DNA from: Augochlora pura
Taxonomy: Eukaryota; Arthropoda; Insecta; Hymenoptera; Halictidae
Direction of reading: 5' to 3'
DNA length: 64,000 nucleotides
Assembly (NCBI RefSeq): GCF_028453695.1
Contig: NC_135774.1
Location: forward strand, 23,560,001 to 23,624,000
Of this stretch, positions 12,310-25,315 are shown piece by piece. The translations under genes and the position numbers were made by a program. The notes under the pieces were generated by a model. The model searched no databases and was not told where the DNA came from. It worked only from the letters and a program-made list of their open reading frames with translations. Within the stretch, counting starts at the first letter, position 1. Each line of letters starts with the position of its first letter.

Positions 12310-15300
12310 ATGTCTGGAAGCAGCGATTCCGAAGAATTTTTTGACGCGGAGGATGATAGTTTCCAACGTAATTCACGGTAATTTCGCTAATCCTTGCTTG
12401 TCATGTGATTCGTTTCGAGATCTTAAGTAATATTTGTCTTACAACATGCGTGTATTGTAAATTGTTACTATGTAGCTTTCGTAACAATTTGAACTGATTC
12501 GCTTATGGAATAATAGCTATTATAAAGATTTTTTTCCGCGTTTTTCGATGTCATGTTTCATTCGATTTCCTTTCGGCCCAGCAAAATTTGGTCTATATTT
12601 TAGATCATTTCTTCGTGTCTATCTTTCCTTGTTGTATCAAATTACTATCCAATTATTCTTGGTTAGGTCCGCAATTGTGTATTTTCATGCAATTGCTTTT
12701 TATGATTTTATGCAGTTACCTTAAGGCCGGCATTTGTAACTTTCGTGGAGCTTTAAATGTCGATGCTATATCTACAAAGTGTTAGTAAATAACTTTTTAT
12801 TTGACATTGATTATCTTACTGTTAGTCAACATATATTTTTGATGTATTTTTTCTTTTAAGCATAATATTTTAATAAAGATATCAAATGTTTTTTTATATT
12901 TTATAATTATAACAACATAATTTGGAAATTGATAAATTTGAATGTCTTATATAGGAGTAAAAATTTTAGTCCGTATTGCAATAATTATAATGTGTTCTAA
13001 CAACAAAGTATTTGATGTTCATAGGAGAAGTAAACAACGTGATTCCTTTAGCATTGAAATTCGATCCAAGGATAGTTCAGATGTACTTGCTTCTGCAGTA
13101 CATATATTAAAATCGGATAGTTCAGATATTTCTAAAAAAGCAGACGATGACGATGATGTTTTTGTGAAACCTGCTGAACCAAAATTAATGGTAGAACCAA
13201 AGGATGATTTATCTCTAGATAATGTATCTTGTAAAGACAAATCAGTAAGTATCTGTTTCTGTTATAACATTATTGATGTAATTGGTATTTATTTTTAGTA
13301 ATTCTAATAAATTTGTGGATTTATCTAGGAAGAAGATGGGAAAGAGACAAGTGTAGATAAAATCGTTGGTCGAAGAAGATTCCGTGAACTTCGACAACGC
13401 ATGCAAACAGAAGACGACGATATCCCAATTAATAGTTCCCCTCCAGATAGTCAAACATCATCCATTGAAGGCGTTTATCCTGCTCCTTCGAAAACGACAC
13501 ATCCATTTAGAATTATTGAACATGACACTCTTAGTCTACAAAGCATGACCTCTTTAGGACGAGTGGGTCGAATTTTAGCTGGAGTTGGGGACAGTGCTTC
13601 TGCTGTACTCGTAACAAACGTACCCCAGTGTCCCCCTTCTGCCATCCTTACCCGAGAAAGCCAGATGTCCTCCATTGCTAGTATTCCAAGCAAAGACGAG
13701 GACACAGTATCTGGTAAGGTGTCCCAGTCCTCCAGCATCCTTACGTTATCAGGGGATATCCTTCAGGAATCCTCTGTTAACAGTAGATCAAATTATTCTT
13801 CTCACTCACAAAATGATAAGACTGTTATGCTTCAAGAACCCGATGTCATCGCTAGTACAAAGAATAACGGAAAATCAAGCGAAGATGTAAATGTGGTCAG
13901 AATACCTGTTGCTCCACCCAGACGTAAAAAAAAGACAAAAGCTCAAACACCTACTGACCTTGCTGTACGATACTCTTTAATTAGTACAACTAACTTAGTG
14001 TATAAAATTAATTTTTTTTAAGATTATTAAGCGTGTTTTACTGTATTAGAGAAATCAGAAACAAAGGTCTATAATTTTAGCCTTCTACAACGGAATCGGT
14101 GCTCCCTGCATCGCCACTACCGAGTCCAGCAAGTACGATTGAGTCGATCACGAGAGAATTTGAACATTCGCTTGATATTAGATCTGCGACAAAGGGACAG
14201 TACGTTGTTAAACCACAAGTTTGTATTGCAATTTATGTATAGAAATACTCCTTGCATAAGCGTATGATACAGATATACTATATCATTAATTATTCATAGG
14301 ATGAAGATAAATTAAAAGCAGAAGGACCGTCAGTTGAAGAATTAGAAAGATTAGAAAGAATTAAAGCTGAATTAATGAGTGTGAGATCAAGTGACAAATC
14401 TAGTAGTCCAATGGGTTCCATGTCCAGTAACAGTATTGGCCGTTACTCTTTGGGTCCCCATAAACTTACAGGTATAAGTTCTCCCGGTTCGAAGGAGAGA
14501 CGAAAATCTGCTGGTGATCAAGATATGGTCAAACAGTTAAATATGTTTGTAAGAACGAGAACGGATTCTGGCAAACGCCTAACAGACATGGTATAACATT
14601 GACGTACAGATAAGATAAAGATGTTACGTAATTTATCAATAAAATAAGGTGTTTGTTTCCTTTCAGGAAATATTGGAACAAGTAACTGTATTAAACTTAG
14701 ACACCGGTGAAAGAGTGCCATTAAGTATAGCGGAAGATAAGCTACCACAGTGTATTAATCCTTTATCGCTTCATATTATGAGACTCACCTCGGAATATAT
14801 TAGCAATTCTAGTCTCGAGAAGGAGAAAGAAAGTGACGAGGAAAGCGTCGACAGTAAAATGTCCAGTATACCGCCAGACGAAGATGTTTCTGTCGGCAGA
14901 GTTCGGAAAAGAACTCAAAAGATCAAACGATTTTTGGGATCCACTGTAAAAAAGACAATGGACAAAGCAAAGTCTATTGCGCAGGAGGTGTCGCATGCAA
15001 GGCACAAGGAAGACGTTATGGATATAGTAGACGACGTTTACCCTGGTGAACAGCAATACATCAAATTAAAAGCATCCAACAGCCACAAAGGACCATACGA
15101 ATTCAGCTGTTTACAACATGTTCAGGACTTGAGTGGCGAACACGTGGGTCCAGTTTGGTGTATGAAATTCTCTGCTTGTGGGCGATTGCTTGCGACAGCA
15201 GGACAAGATCGAGTTTTGAGAATTTGGGTTCTGCGTGACGCTTTTAGATATTTTCAAGACATGCGAACTAAATACAACGCGGAGAAAGTTAGTCCTACGC

Positions 15301-16400
15301 CTTCACAGGAATCTCTGGTCTCGCAACAGTCAATGGAAGATCCTAATGTTGTGGCTAGTGCCTTCAGTGAAATCGAGGGGACAAAAAGTCCGTTCATGCC
15401 GAAACCGTTTTGCACTTACACTGGCCATACTTCGGATTTGCTGGACGTTTCCTGGTCTAAAAACTACTTCATTCTGTCTTCGTCAATGGACAAAACCGTG
15501 CGGTTATGGCATATATCGACGAAGGAGTGTCTATGTTGTTTCCAGCATATTGATTTCGTTACTGCGATAGTATTTCATCCTCGCGACGATCGATACTTCC
15601 TGTCAGGGTCCTTGGACGGTAAACTCCGATTATGGAACATCCCGGATAAGAAAGTCGCCGTGTGGAGCGAAGTTGACGGCCAAACCAAATTAATCACCGC
15701 CGCCAATTTCTGTCAGAATGGAAAATTCGCAGTGGTAGGATCGTACGACGGCCGATGTATATTTTACAACACCGATCAGCTGAAGTATCACACGCAGATT
15801 CATGTCCGATCGACGAGGGGCAAAAACTCGACGGGAAGAAAGATCAGTGGTATTGAGCCTATGCCCGGCGGAGAGAAGATCTTGGTCACCTCGAATGACA
15901 GCCGTATACGATTGTACGACTTGAGGGACTTGAATTTGTCATGCAAATATAAGGGTTACGTTAACGTCAGTAGTCAGATTAAAGCGAGTTTTAGCCCCGA
16001 CGGGCAATACATAGTTAGTGGCTCGGAGAATCAGTGCATTTATATCTGGAAAACCCATCACGATTATTCAAAATTCTCTAGCGTACGTAGAGACCGAAAT
16101 GACTTCTGGGAAGGCATCAAAGCTCATAACGCTGTAGTAACATGCGCAGTATTTGCACCAAATCCAGATAGTATTATTAAACAAATTGAGGAGAGGGAGC
16201 AGTGGAAAACCAAGGAAGACGCGAAACATCTAGCTAGTTCAACCGTTGATGTTCCTCCAGTCGATCCTGTGGTTGAACAGCGCACCAAAGGTTGTGGTGG
16301 CCATGTTCTTGTGAGCGCCGACTTCAATGGCTGCATAAAGGTTTTTGTAAATAAAACGAAACCTAAGCATAGTTCCCTGCCGGCGTCCGCTCTTGCATAA
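12310..16400 (+). CDS. Wdr44: Wdr44: WD repeat protein 44 (Rab11-binding, rabphilin-11)
   Basis: WDR44 is a Rab11 effector on recycling and tubular endosomes (family knowledge). Six exons were read with consistent phases: 12310-12377, 13025-13244, 13329-13964, 14081-14218, 14300-14590 and 14667-16400, giving 1028 aa (human about 913). The N-terminus MSGSSDSEEFFDAEDD contains an FFAT-like motif for VAP binding at ER contacts. A long Ser-rich disordered part follows, with a basic-proline APPRRKKK segment like the human one. Residues about 460-500 (LDTGERVPLS, INPLSLHIMR) match the region before the propeller linked to Rab11 binding. Seven WD40 repeats run from about residue 605 to the end. Identity to vertebrate WDR44 is very high in blocks such as SSSMDKTVRLWHIS and FHPRDDRYFLSGSLDGK. 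The whole propeller sits in one exon. The gene is divergent from Fmr1. Confidence 0.96.
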
Positions 16401-17320
16401 CATCACATTAAGTTCACATACGCACTATTGTTAATAACTAGACAATGCTATGGACACCAGCATATGACACACGAACACACACACGTGCGAAAGATCTAGA
16501 ATTCAGTAAACGCTGTTTTTCAAAGTAAGCCGCGATTATGCTACGAATTTTCGATGACAGAATATTTTCTGATAGAGAATTATTTCACAATAAGAAGCTT
16601 CCAAAATCTTATTAATAATACCAAAATTAATTTAGCAACGTTTGCGAGTTAAATTTTCCGATGATGTTACAGGATGCTTTCTGAAAGCAAGTGGGAAGTT
16701 TAATTCGCGGCGAACCGATTAATCATTGTAATCATATTATTTTCACTGAAGCTTTAAGTGAGCCATACGAGAGACGGGCATAGTTTTTTAACATGTATTT
16801 TCATTACCTACGACATTTCTTTTATCCTTTTTTTTTTCTTTCACACGATATTTTTTTTATTGACTTCTCTTTCTTTTGTATTTATATATATATATATATT
16901 TCTTTCGGTGCTGGTCCACTGTGATCATTTTACGTTTTATAGAAACGCATTGTCACTAGTATGGGGAAGGAATGTGCGAGAGCAGCGAGTGACATCGCTC
17001 GTTTCGATTTAATTTATAAAAAGCGAAGAGCACCTTGGTGACAAAAAAAGTATAAACGGGCACGCAAGCGACGGTCGAGTAGAAAATGAAAATCAATGAT
17101 CGAACGAATCGTATGGATAACCGGAAAACTTACAGATATATTCCCTGGTGATCCATTGTTAGACAAATGTTGAATAGTATCTACAAAGTTTAATGAAAAT
17201 CAAATCGGATTTTCGGATCCTAATGGTTTCTAAAAGTATATACTCTATAAAACTTTACCGTGATAAGATAGCGTAATACATCGAAGACAATATTTAGAAA
17301 GAAGAAAAAATAAATAAAAA
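16401..17320 (+). other. Wdr44 3' UTR region with poly(A) signals
   Basis: Non-coding, A/T-run-rich sequence directly after the Wdr44 stop. Overlapping AATAAA signals at 17309-17318 are the first clear polyadenylation candidates. The small ORF at 16758-17012 is low-complexity T-rich sequence and is not called. Confidence 0.5.
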
Positions 17321-17918
17321 AATGAAGGGGAAAAATACAGCGTGTGGCAGAAGTTGAGAGTTCATCATCGTTAAGTTTTTCTACAAACGCAGTTTATATT
17401 TTAGAGACGACCTCACAATGTTCAATATGAAAGTTAATTGTTCGACGTATCGTACGGATCATCATTTGATGTTGCGCTCTATATAAAAACGCAGTTATAA
17501 ATTTAACCGATTATAACTAAGCGCAAGAGATTTGTCTTGCATATAATCATTAATTACGTACCGCAAAGAGTTAACATTACATGCTCACAACACTCGCTAT
17601 GTTCGGTGTTCGACGTGACGTCGTAACTCCGTGTGTCGCTTTGATTTGATTTCGAACGTGAAAACAAAGGAGTAATAAAAATCAATGAAAAAAGTGCAAA
17701 AAGAAAAAAATGAAAAAAAAAACACACAAATGAATAAAAAGCTGTTGTGCGAAATTGTATTTCGCAATGTGTCAATTATAGCGGCGAAGTTGTGCCGTGT
17801 AATACAAGAAATGACGGCTTAAACGCTGTTCGGGAACTCTGCATTTTACGATTCTCGATTTATTTGATAAACTATGTCGTAAAAGGTGATGCGTTATTCC
17901 AGTCGCGGTTTGAAGTAC

Positions 17919-17950
17919 GATGATGATGATGATGATGATGAGGATGATGG
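17919..17950. repeat. (GAT)n microsatellite
   Basis: About nine GAT/GAG triplets in a row downstream of Wdr44. Confidence 0.9.
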
Positions 17951-20900
17951 TAGCCGCGAGATCTATCCGGTGCCGCGGCCATAATTGAACGATCAAATTG
18001 CCGGTATACGGTGTATTTTATTTGTATCGCAGACTCGATGTAAATACACATGAAAGAAATGTAGGTATTTTGTGTAAATGCAATTGTAAATAATATATAT
18101 TAATTCGAGGCGATAGTATCGATCGCTTATTAACGACAGTCATTTCGACAGCGGCGTGCACAAAACTATTGTTTGTGATCTCGTAGTAAGCAGTAATCAT
18201 GTAATATATTAATGTATCAATAGTGTATTCATGTATGGAAATGTGTCTGTTTTTTAAGTTGACGTCACACAGTAATATACATCAACTTTACATTAAATTA
18301 TTGAAGATCAATTCTTTATTCATTCAAATTACCACGTTATCGGGTCGTGAACAAATACAACGCATTATAAATAATTGCAAGTCTAAATAAGTGATAACTA
18401 CCTGCGTATCATTTGCAAAACGGATCGAAAGTATATTTATAAGTGCCTTTTCGATTTCATGTATTATGATTAAATTGGTTCTTAATACAAATTAAGAAAT
18501 CAATGTGACAGACATTTAGTTCCTAAAAGACAAGAAACTAAGATTTTATTTTTAATTTTTGCAAGTATCTGCGCCCTACGTAATCTGGATTTAATCGCTT
18601 TTAATTCCCTTGTATACACGTCTAACGCTGCCGTTATTACGTCATGTATATTTTCTTCTCGGTTGTTTATTTTAGTAACTATAATTTGCGATTACGCAAA
18701 CCAAATGGTAACCGAGCTCCAATTCAGTGTCATTGCGATACATTCGTACAGGTAAAAAGGTTGTGTTCAATATCGTATTTATGAAGAAGAAACCCAAACA
18801 ATCATTTCCGTTAATAAGATTCCATCCATTGTTCCACACAAACGCCGCGTATCCAGCTGGGTACTCGCCTATAGGTCACCAATGTGTGTGCGGTCAGTCG
18901 GTCGGTCGGTCGGTCGGCTGATTCACCCATTTGCTACATTCATACCTTGGGTACACACGTTCGTGCATATGTATTGTCCTTAGTAATTAGTATGAAAGTG
19001 CACTGTACGGTTAAATCTTCACCGGAAGAAAGTGCACTCTGCGACTTCGCACTTCGTTAACTACTGAAATGCCCGTTACTTCATGGAAATTGATATGCCT
19101 GCGATCGAACCGTAACGCGATTCGGTGTTTGAATAAACAAATTTCGGAAATTAAGATTTCAGAATCACGTCTTTAACGAATGTTTCGCTAACGGACTGCG
19201 AATATTCGAATTTCATTTCTGTAGCATACGTTTGACCTACTTCTTGACCCACTAGAATTCCGTGGACGAATAATATTTACGATATACCGACATTTGTAAA
19301 AAAATTATTTATATTTTATTTCTGTAATTTAATTGGACGAAGTTCGTCTTTGCAATGAATATTTTAATGTTCTACAAGTGGTTTCTTTAAGAATAAATTT
19401 TAGCTTGTCGAAACCAATGCAAACCGTAAGAATTGGCCAACGTTGACGGTTTATATCTCGGTAACGTAAGGGTGATGTTTAAAAATTTAATACGAGTTTC
19501 GATGTTCGAAATTGTGTCGAATTTGTTCGAGGGAAAGGTATCGCTGTGCGACAGGAGCCAGCCTCGTCGACGAAACAGGATTCAAAAGCCAGTTTCATTC
19601 TCGAGATAGTCATGAATGGTATTGAGCCTCTGTGCTCGGTGAAAAATTCGAGGTATCGAAATGCGATCGCTATACGGCGGCAGGTGCACGGAGGTACACG
19701 CGTGCTAACGACGTGACGGCGTCGTATGTCTAACAAGTCGCGTGCATACAGGCAGAGACAGCAACAGGGGCATCGAGAAGGACAAGAACGACGAATAGGA
19801 GCACGACCGCGACCACGTCCACACGAGTCATGGTCGTGGTCGTCAAGAGTGTGGCCCGAACGACAAGAGATATCCTCCGGTCTGTTGAGGGACCTATATA
19901 ACTGTACCATGTGTCTGGGTCAGGGGGCGGGCCGCCACGTTTATAGTATACTCTCTATATCGGACAGGTGTACCCCATTCCGACTCGTTGAGTTCTCGCG
20001 TGCACCATCGGGCCGCAGCCACGCCGCAACACGTCTTTCTAGCTGCCGCGACAGATATCGCGGACACATCCCGGCGAATCGGTGTAGATCAGTCGCGCGG
20101 GAAACCTCCGGCAACGGTTAAACGACACGAAGTACTCGCAAGGAGACCAGACACGGAGTCGGCCGCGGCGGAGCGGCTTGCGAAACCACACGGGATTCTA
20201 CCTTCACGCACGTTCGCCGATTTTGTCCCCGTTTTCGCGGCTGAAATCTGTTGAGATCAACCGACTGTGCTTTAGAGTGCCTCCGACCGCGCGGCCACGC
20301 GGAGATTTCCTCGGCACATGGTGCGTCGATCAGTGCGCGGTGCGTCGCTCCACTCCGTTTCTCGCCTGCTCCTCGTGCCGCTTTGATAAGGGATTCGCCG
20401 GGAAGAAGGTTCTCGCCCGCGACCCCGACGACCGTTCTCTGGGTGGTAAAACGTAAGACGCTTTTCTCTTGACTTTTTTTCCAATGTTCATTATACACGC
20501 TTCGCGGCACGCGATGCGGTCGTTTTTCAATCTCGCGCGGCCCTCGCGCGTCGCGTCGCGTCGCGCCTCGGTCGACACGGCTCGTTCGTCGAACACCTCC
20601 TTCGAAACGTGCTCGTCTCGAGGGGTTCTGCCGTTGTAATTGCAACGGGGCTTTACGCGATTCCACTGTCGTTGGTCCACTGATTAAATCATTATTTACA
20701 GCGGAGTCGTCGTTGGCCAGGCCTCTAACGCGTTGCTAATGACAGAAGCCGCAGTCTCGATCGGGAGAAATTATATGACGCGCCGTGGGATACACGTAGA
20801 CCGCATTATAGCCGACCACGTGGTGACCGCTTTCATTCTATCGAATGTGCATCGTCGCAACAGTTGGCGGCTGCTCGCGCCGGTTGGGGCTAATCTCGCG

Positions 20901-23190
20901 GAGTCAGCTCAGAAATCCACGAAGCGCACATGTTCCGCGTTTCGCAGCTGTTCCGTCATCGCATTGATCCTTCTCGCGCGTAATCCATTTCGAATGACCG
21001 GCCGGAACGCGATTTCTCCCCGCCTGGCTTCAACGAAATTTCTCCTCTGTCCGATAAGGACGACGAGAATAACGATACTTAATGGAATTCTTCGGGAGTA
21101 TGTCGGTTCCGCGGCGACGCAATTTTCTGCGTCGTTGTGTACACACGGGATAATGAGGATAATTGTTTGAAAGCTGGTATGCAAATCACGGTTGACAAAG
21201 GCAGACGCGGAAACGAACGGATACGAAAGAAGGATAGGAAATTGGCGGCGGACTGGTGTTAACGGTAGACGATTTTCAGCGAGCTCAGGCCGAGGTATCT
21301 TGCGCGATCGATCAGCAATACGACACCTTTACATCGAAAGTGCATCGAGTTGTCATCAAGTTGTCAATTCGTTTCGTTACGCTCGATTACCGTGCGGGTA
21401 CGTTTACGGTCGTGCATAGAGTAACGCGGCATTACGCTCGTATCATATCTATATACTATACAGTCGCGTTCGACGTACCATTAGCGATCGCTAACGTATT
21501 TATCTCGCTCGGCGGGGATCGATTCCGAGTTAATTCCGCGACGAGATTATTAGCAGATTTGTAGGCGACGATTCGCAATGGATGTTCCCGTGTCCCCATT
21601 CTTGCCCGATACCGCGATTAACAACGCGGCGGAAACTCCTCGTTTTTCACTTCGCGTCCGTTTCGACTGTATAATCGATTCGAATTTTACCGGACGCAAT
21701 CGATTTAAAAAAAGAACTGCGTTTCTCGCTCGAACAGGACCGCGGAGCATTGTACAACGGGTTAACAGATAGTCACGCATTTGTTAGTACGAAATATATC
21801 GTTAAAAAAAATATCGTTAAATATCGTTAAAATTATAAAGACCCTTTCTTAAGAAAGGGAATGGATTCCATCGTTCAAGCATACATTCTTTTAAAAACGA
21901 CGAGCAATCCAAATAAATCGATTTAGCGTTAATTGGGCATAAGGTATTTTTTATTCTTCTCGTGTATTGTTTTCTTTTTATATTTTTTAACGATGTAATT
22001 TATAAGTATCGTTTGCAACGGTGGAATATTGTTTAGCCATAAAAGAAAACGATCGTCGCAAAATTCACGGTCCGAAAGAAAAAGAAAAAGGAGGAGGAGC
22101 GGCAAGATTTCGACTCGCTCCTATATGGGTTACTATTAGGTAGGTGCTCATTATGCGAATGCCTGACTTTGGAATTACCACACCGGCAGAACCGTTATAT
22201 GTATTTGGCACCACGCCACATCTTCGGCGTGCCCGATTCATGGTTAGCATGGAACAACGGACGTGTAAACAGCCGGCAGTGATTTTTATTCAGCGGCGGC
22301 CTCGTAGCGAAAGAAAGAACAGGTGTCGCAGTCTATCCTGGCACGAATCGCAAAGCGGAATAATAACTAATATATGCCGGTAATAAACAAGCGCCCGTAG
22401 GTTCGCCGTGCTAACGGAATTCGGTATAGATCACTTGCCGGATCGTAATTACCTTCCGCTCGATACTCACGCGCCCGCGGTCCCCCGGCCGAATGCATTA
22501 ATTAACAAGCGGGAACGGATGAACTTTCGTGTTTGTTCGTAGACACCGCGGAGACGGTAACGAGACGGCTTATCGCGCGACTCGGTAATTATTTTACGTT
22601 TTCGCGACAGGCCGTAGGAATTTCACGCGAGCGCGCGTGTGGTCCCGTGGAACGAAATATAGAGCGGAGGCATCGATGATCGATCGCCGAAAGCAGGTTG
22701 TACCCGTGGGCGTCAATAGGGAACGCCGAATGGCTTGTGTTCGTGGCCTTTTAGAAATTCCCAGCGCGACGGCATCGCAAATGCCAGACAAACAGCCACT
22801 CAAATCCCAAATCGGTGATTTGTCGCACGTATCGGCCCGTTGTCCGATCCGGAATCGAACGAAAATCTATTGGCAGGGACGATTCCCCCGGCCTCGGATC
22901 CGCGTAAGTGGATTCGGTAAGAACGCCGAGAGACCCGATAGACCGGGAACCTACTTGCCTACATTCGTGGCACCGCGTGCACCTTGAACCTGCATAATTC
23001 CGACGAATCGCATTACCGCGTCGCGTCTACGTCCGTTTCCTCTCTTTAAACGGGTAAATAGCACCGCGGCAACGAACGCCGAACGTGTCCGGATCGAATT
23101 AGCGCGAAACGCGTCGATTCTTTTTACGGAAAGCCCGAAAGTGACTCGTGTTTGTCCCGATCTGCGATACCACGTACCGGTTTCGTTTTG

Positions 23191-23219
23191 GACGACGACG
23201 ACGACGACGACGACGACGA
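23191..23219. repeat. (GAC)n microsatellite
   Basis: About ten GAC triplets in GC-rich intergenic DNA. Confidence 0.9.
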
Positions 23220-24647
23220 TCGACGTCGACGAGCGCGAAAAATATTTGCGATTTTTCGGGACACGATATCGGCCCGGCGAATTCAGTTCATACCTATAGA
23301 CGTCGATCGTGGCAGTCGGGTGTCATGAGTACAACGAGGTAACGGAGCGAAAACCCGGACATTCGGCAGGAATTTGGGACAGGTGGCCTAGTGGTCGCAC
23401 GAGGCGAGCGTGTCTGATAATTGACGATTAAACACGAGTCCGGCGTTCACTGATGGACTGGTTCGTTCGTTCGTTCGGTGTTCGACGTTTCCTACTAATA
23501 ACTTATTGTCACGTTCCGGTCGCGCATGTTTCTACGCAATTATTGCAAAAGAAGACGAGTTCGGTAAAGCGTAATCTGATTAACGACTGGTCATTATAAC
23601 TAACGTGAAATCATGCTCGCGATTAATGATTACGATTGCTAAGTGATCGAGCAATCATGATTAACGTATAACTGAAATAATCGAAGGAAATGTAACCATT
23701 GGTAACAACCAATTATTCGTACTGGTAGTATTATTTATCATTGAGATTATACCAAAAATATCGTGTCCTGATGTACGCTAATAATTTTAATAAGAGATAA
23801 ATAATTCATTATGTTCTTATGGATTAATGATTTCGGCCTACCAATTAGGGTAACGGCATCGGTAATTGACCTCGTCTCGGTAGTTGACCATTTTTCAGGA
23901 ATACACGGGAAATAAGGTATTTAGGAATAATAATCTTACAAAATCAATTGTTTATCGTAATAATGGATTGACTTCGTTGATGTTGGTTGCATGTTCCTGT
24001 ATTATATTTTTAAAATATATGAAATCTGAAAATCTTTCATTAAATTATAACGTTATATTTAATAAATGTAATTTGCGATCAATTACTGATTTAAATTATT
24101 TAAACTTATTTACTGTTTACGGCATATCCGTTTTATATATAATTTCGAAGTGGAAACAAGGACTCTCGATTTCGAAGTGCAATACATTTTGGTACATGAC
24201 TGCATGATTTCGTTAAATGGCTAGATAATATTACTAAATTCAACAAAATATTAATATGCATTTGGTTAGGCACTTATTCTAGAGATTATTAAATTACTGA
24301 GCTAGAGCAATTTAATTAATTCATCGAAATTAATTCCTTCTATAAAGAACTCTTTTACAAATTATTCTGAACAAGTTATTAATTTCGAAACATCGTCTAC
24401 TCTGTTTTTTGAATTAAATTTTACATGGATTTAAATCATTTTCATCTGTTTGTTCCTACACTTGATGTCATAATTTTTTTGCTGCAAGTGGTCAACGCAA
24501 CAAACTCAAGTAACTAACGCAATTACTATAGTTCCCTTGTGTCCAAGGATGGTCGACTTCCGATATAATTATTGAATTTTCAAAAATGTCTATAAAATCT
24601 GGGTAATAGGACTACTACGAAAAATATATCCATTTTATTAAATTTAT

Positions 24648-24773
24648 ATTATATTTTAAATATTTTATTTTATATTTTAAATATTTTATTTTATATTTTA
24701 AATATTTTATTTTATATTTAATATATCCTTTACCCTAATTTAATATATCCTTTAAATATATCCTTTACCCTAA
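24648..24773. repeat. AT-rich tandem repeats
   Basis: About three copies of a 21-bp TATTTTATTTTATATTTTAAA unit form the left part. ATATCCTTTACCCTAAT-like repeats follow. Confidence 0.7.
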
Positions 24774-25315
24774 TAATTGCAGGTACCGATCAATGATTAA
24801 GATCGTCACGATTACTTTTCGTGATCGGTCACAAAATAATCGTTTAACGCGCGGCTCTGAAAAAAAAAGAGCACGATCGAAAGTTTCGTCGTCCTCTCAG
24901 AACGATTTACAAGTGAACGTTTGCCTTTGTGCTTAAATTGCAGATCTCGATCGTCGTTCTTTTTCCCGAGGAAAGTGCCGGATAATTATATCGTCACGTG
25001 TTCACTCTGATCGCCGAAATACGCTTCACCTCATCGAAGGGACTCGAGCACGCGAGATTATTGTCAATAGGTACGTTTACATCTCTTCGCATCTTAACAC
25101 CGAGAGCTGGTCGCAAAGTCTCGCCGTTCATTCACTTTTCGATAATATTCAAAATCATAGGCACGTCTCCAACCGAATTTGGAGATCATGAAAGACAGCT
25201 AGAAGACTTTCCGACCATCCCGATGTCACATTACACGTGTACGTGAACGAAAAAACAAATCCTGTTCTTTTTCAGTCGCACGTTTACAGTGCTCCACCGT
25301 GGACGCTAATACGGT

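Larger units (their letters stand above)
17321..25274. other. Intergenic region, including a GC-rich candidate promoter zone
   Basis: I found no convincing coding exon here. About 19500-20700 is GC- and CpG-rich. It contains a TATA-like CTATATAA near 19893 and could hold the first non-coding exon of the downstream ZP gene, since that gene's start exon follows a splice acceptor at 25275 and so must have an upstream exon. Simple repeats occur at 17919-17950, 18893-18917, 23191-23219 and 24648-24773. Overlapping ORFs on both strands at 20118-20680 look like byproducts of high GC. Confidence 0.45.

Noticed and set aside
20118..20680. Long overlapping ORFs (up to 182 aa) on both strands
   Set aside because: They lie in GC- and CpG-rich DNA where stops are rare, are Arg/Ala-rich, overlap in several frames and resemble no family. 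A promoter or 5' UTR zone is more likely.
23375..23450. A-box-like GTGGCCTAGTGG suggesting a tRNA
   Set aside because: No matching B-box or cloverleaf arms follow at the correct distance.
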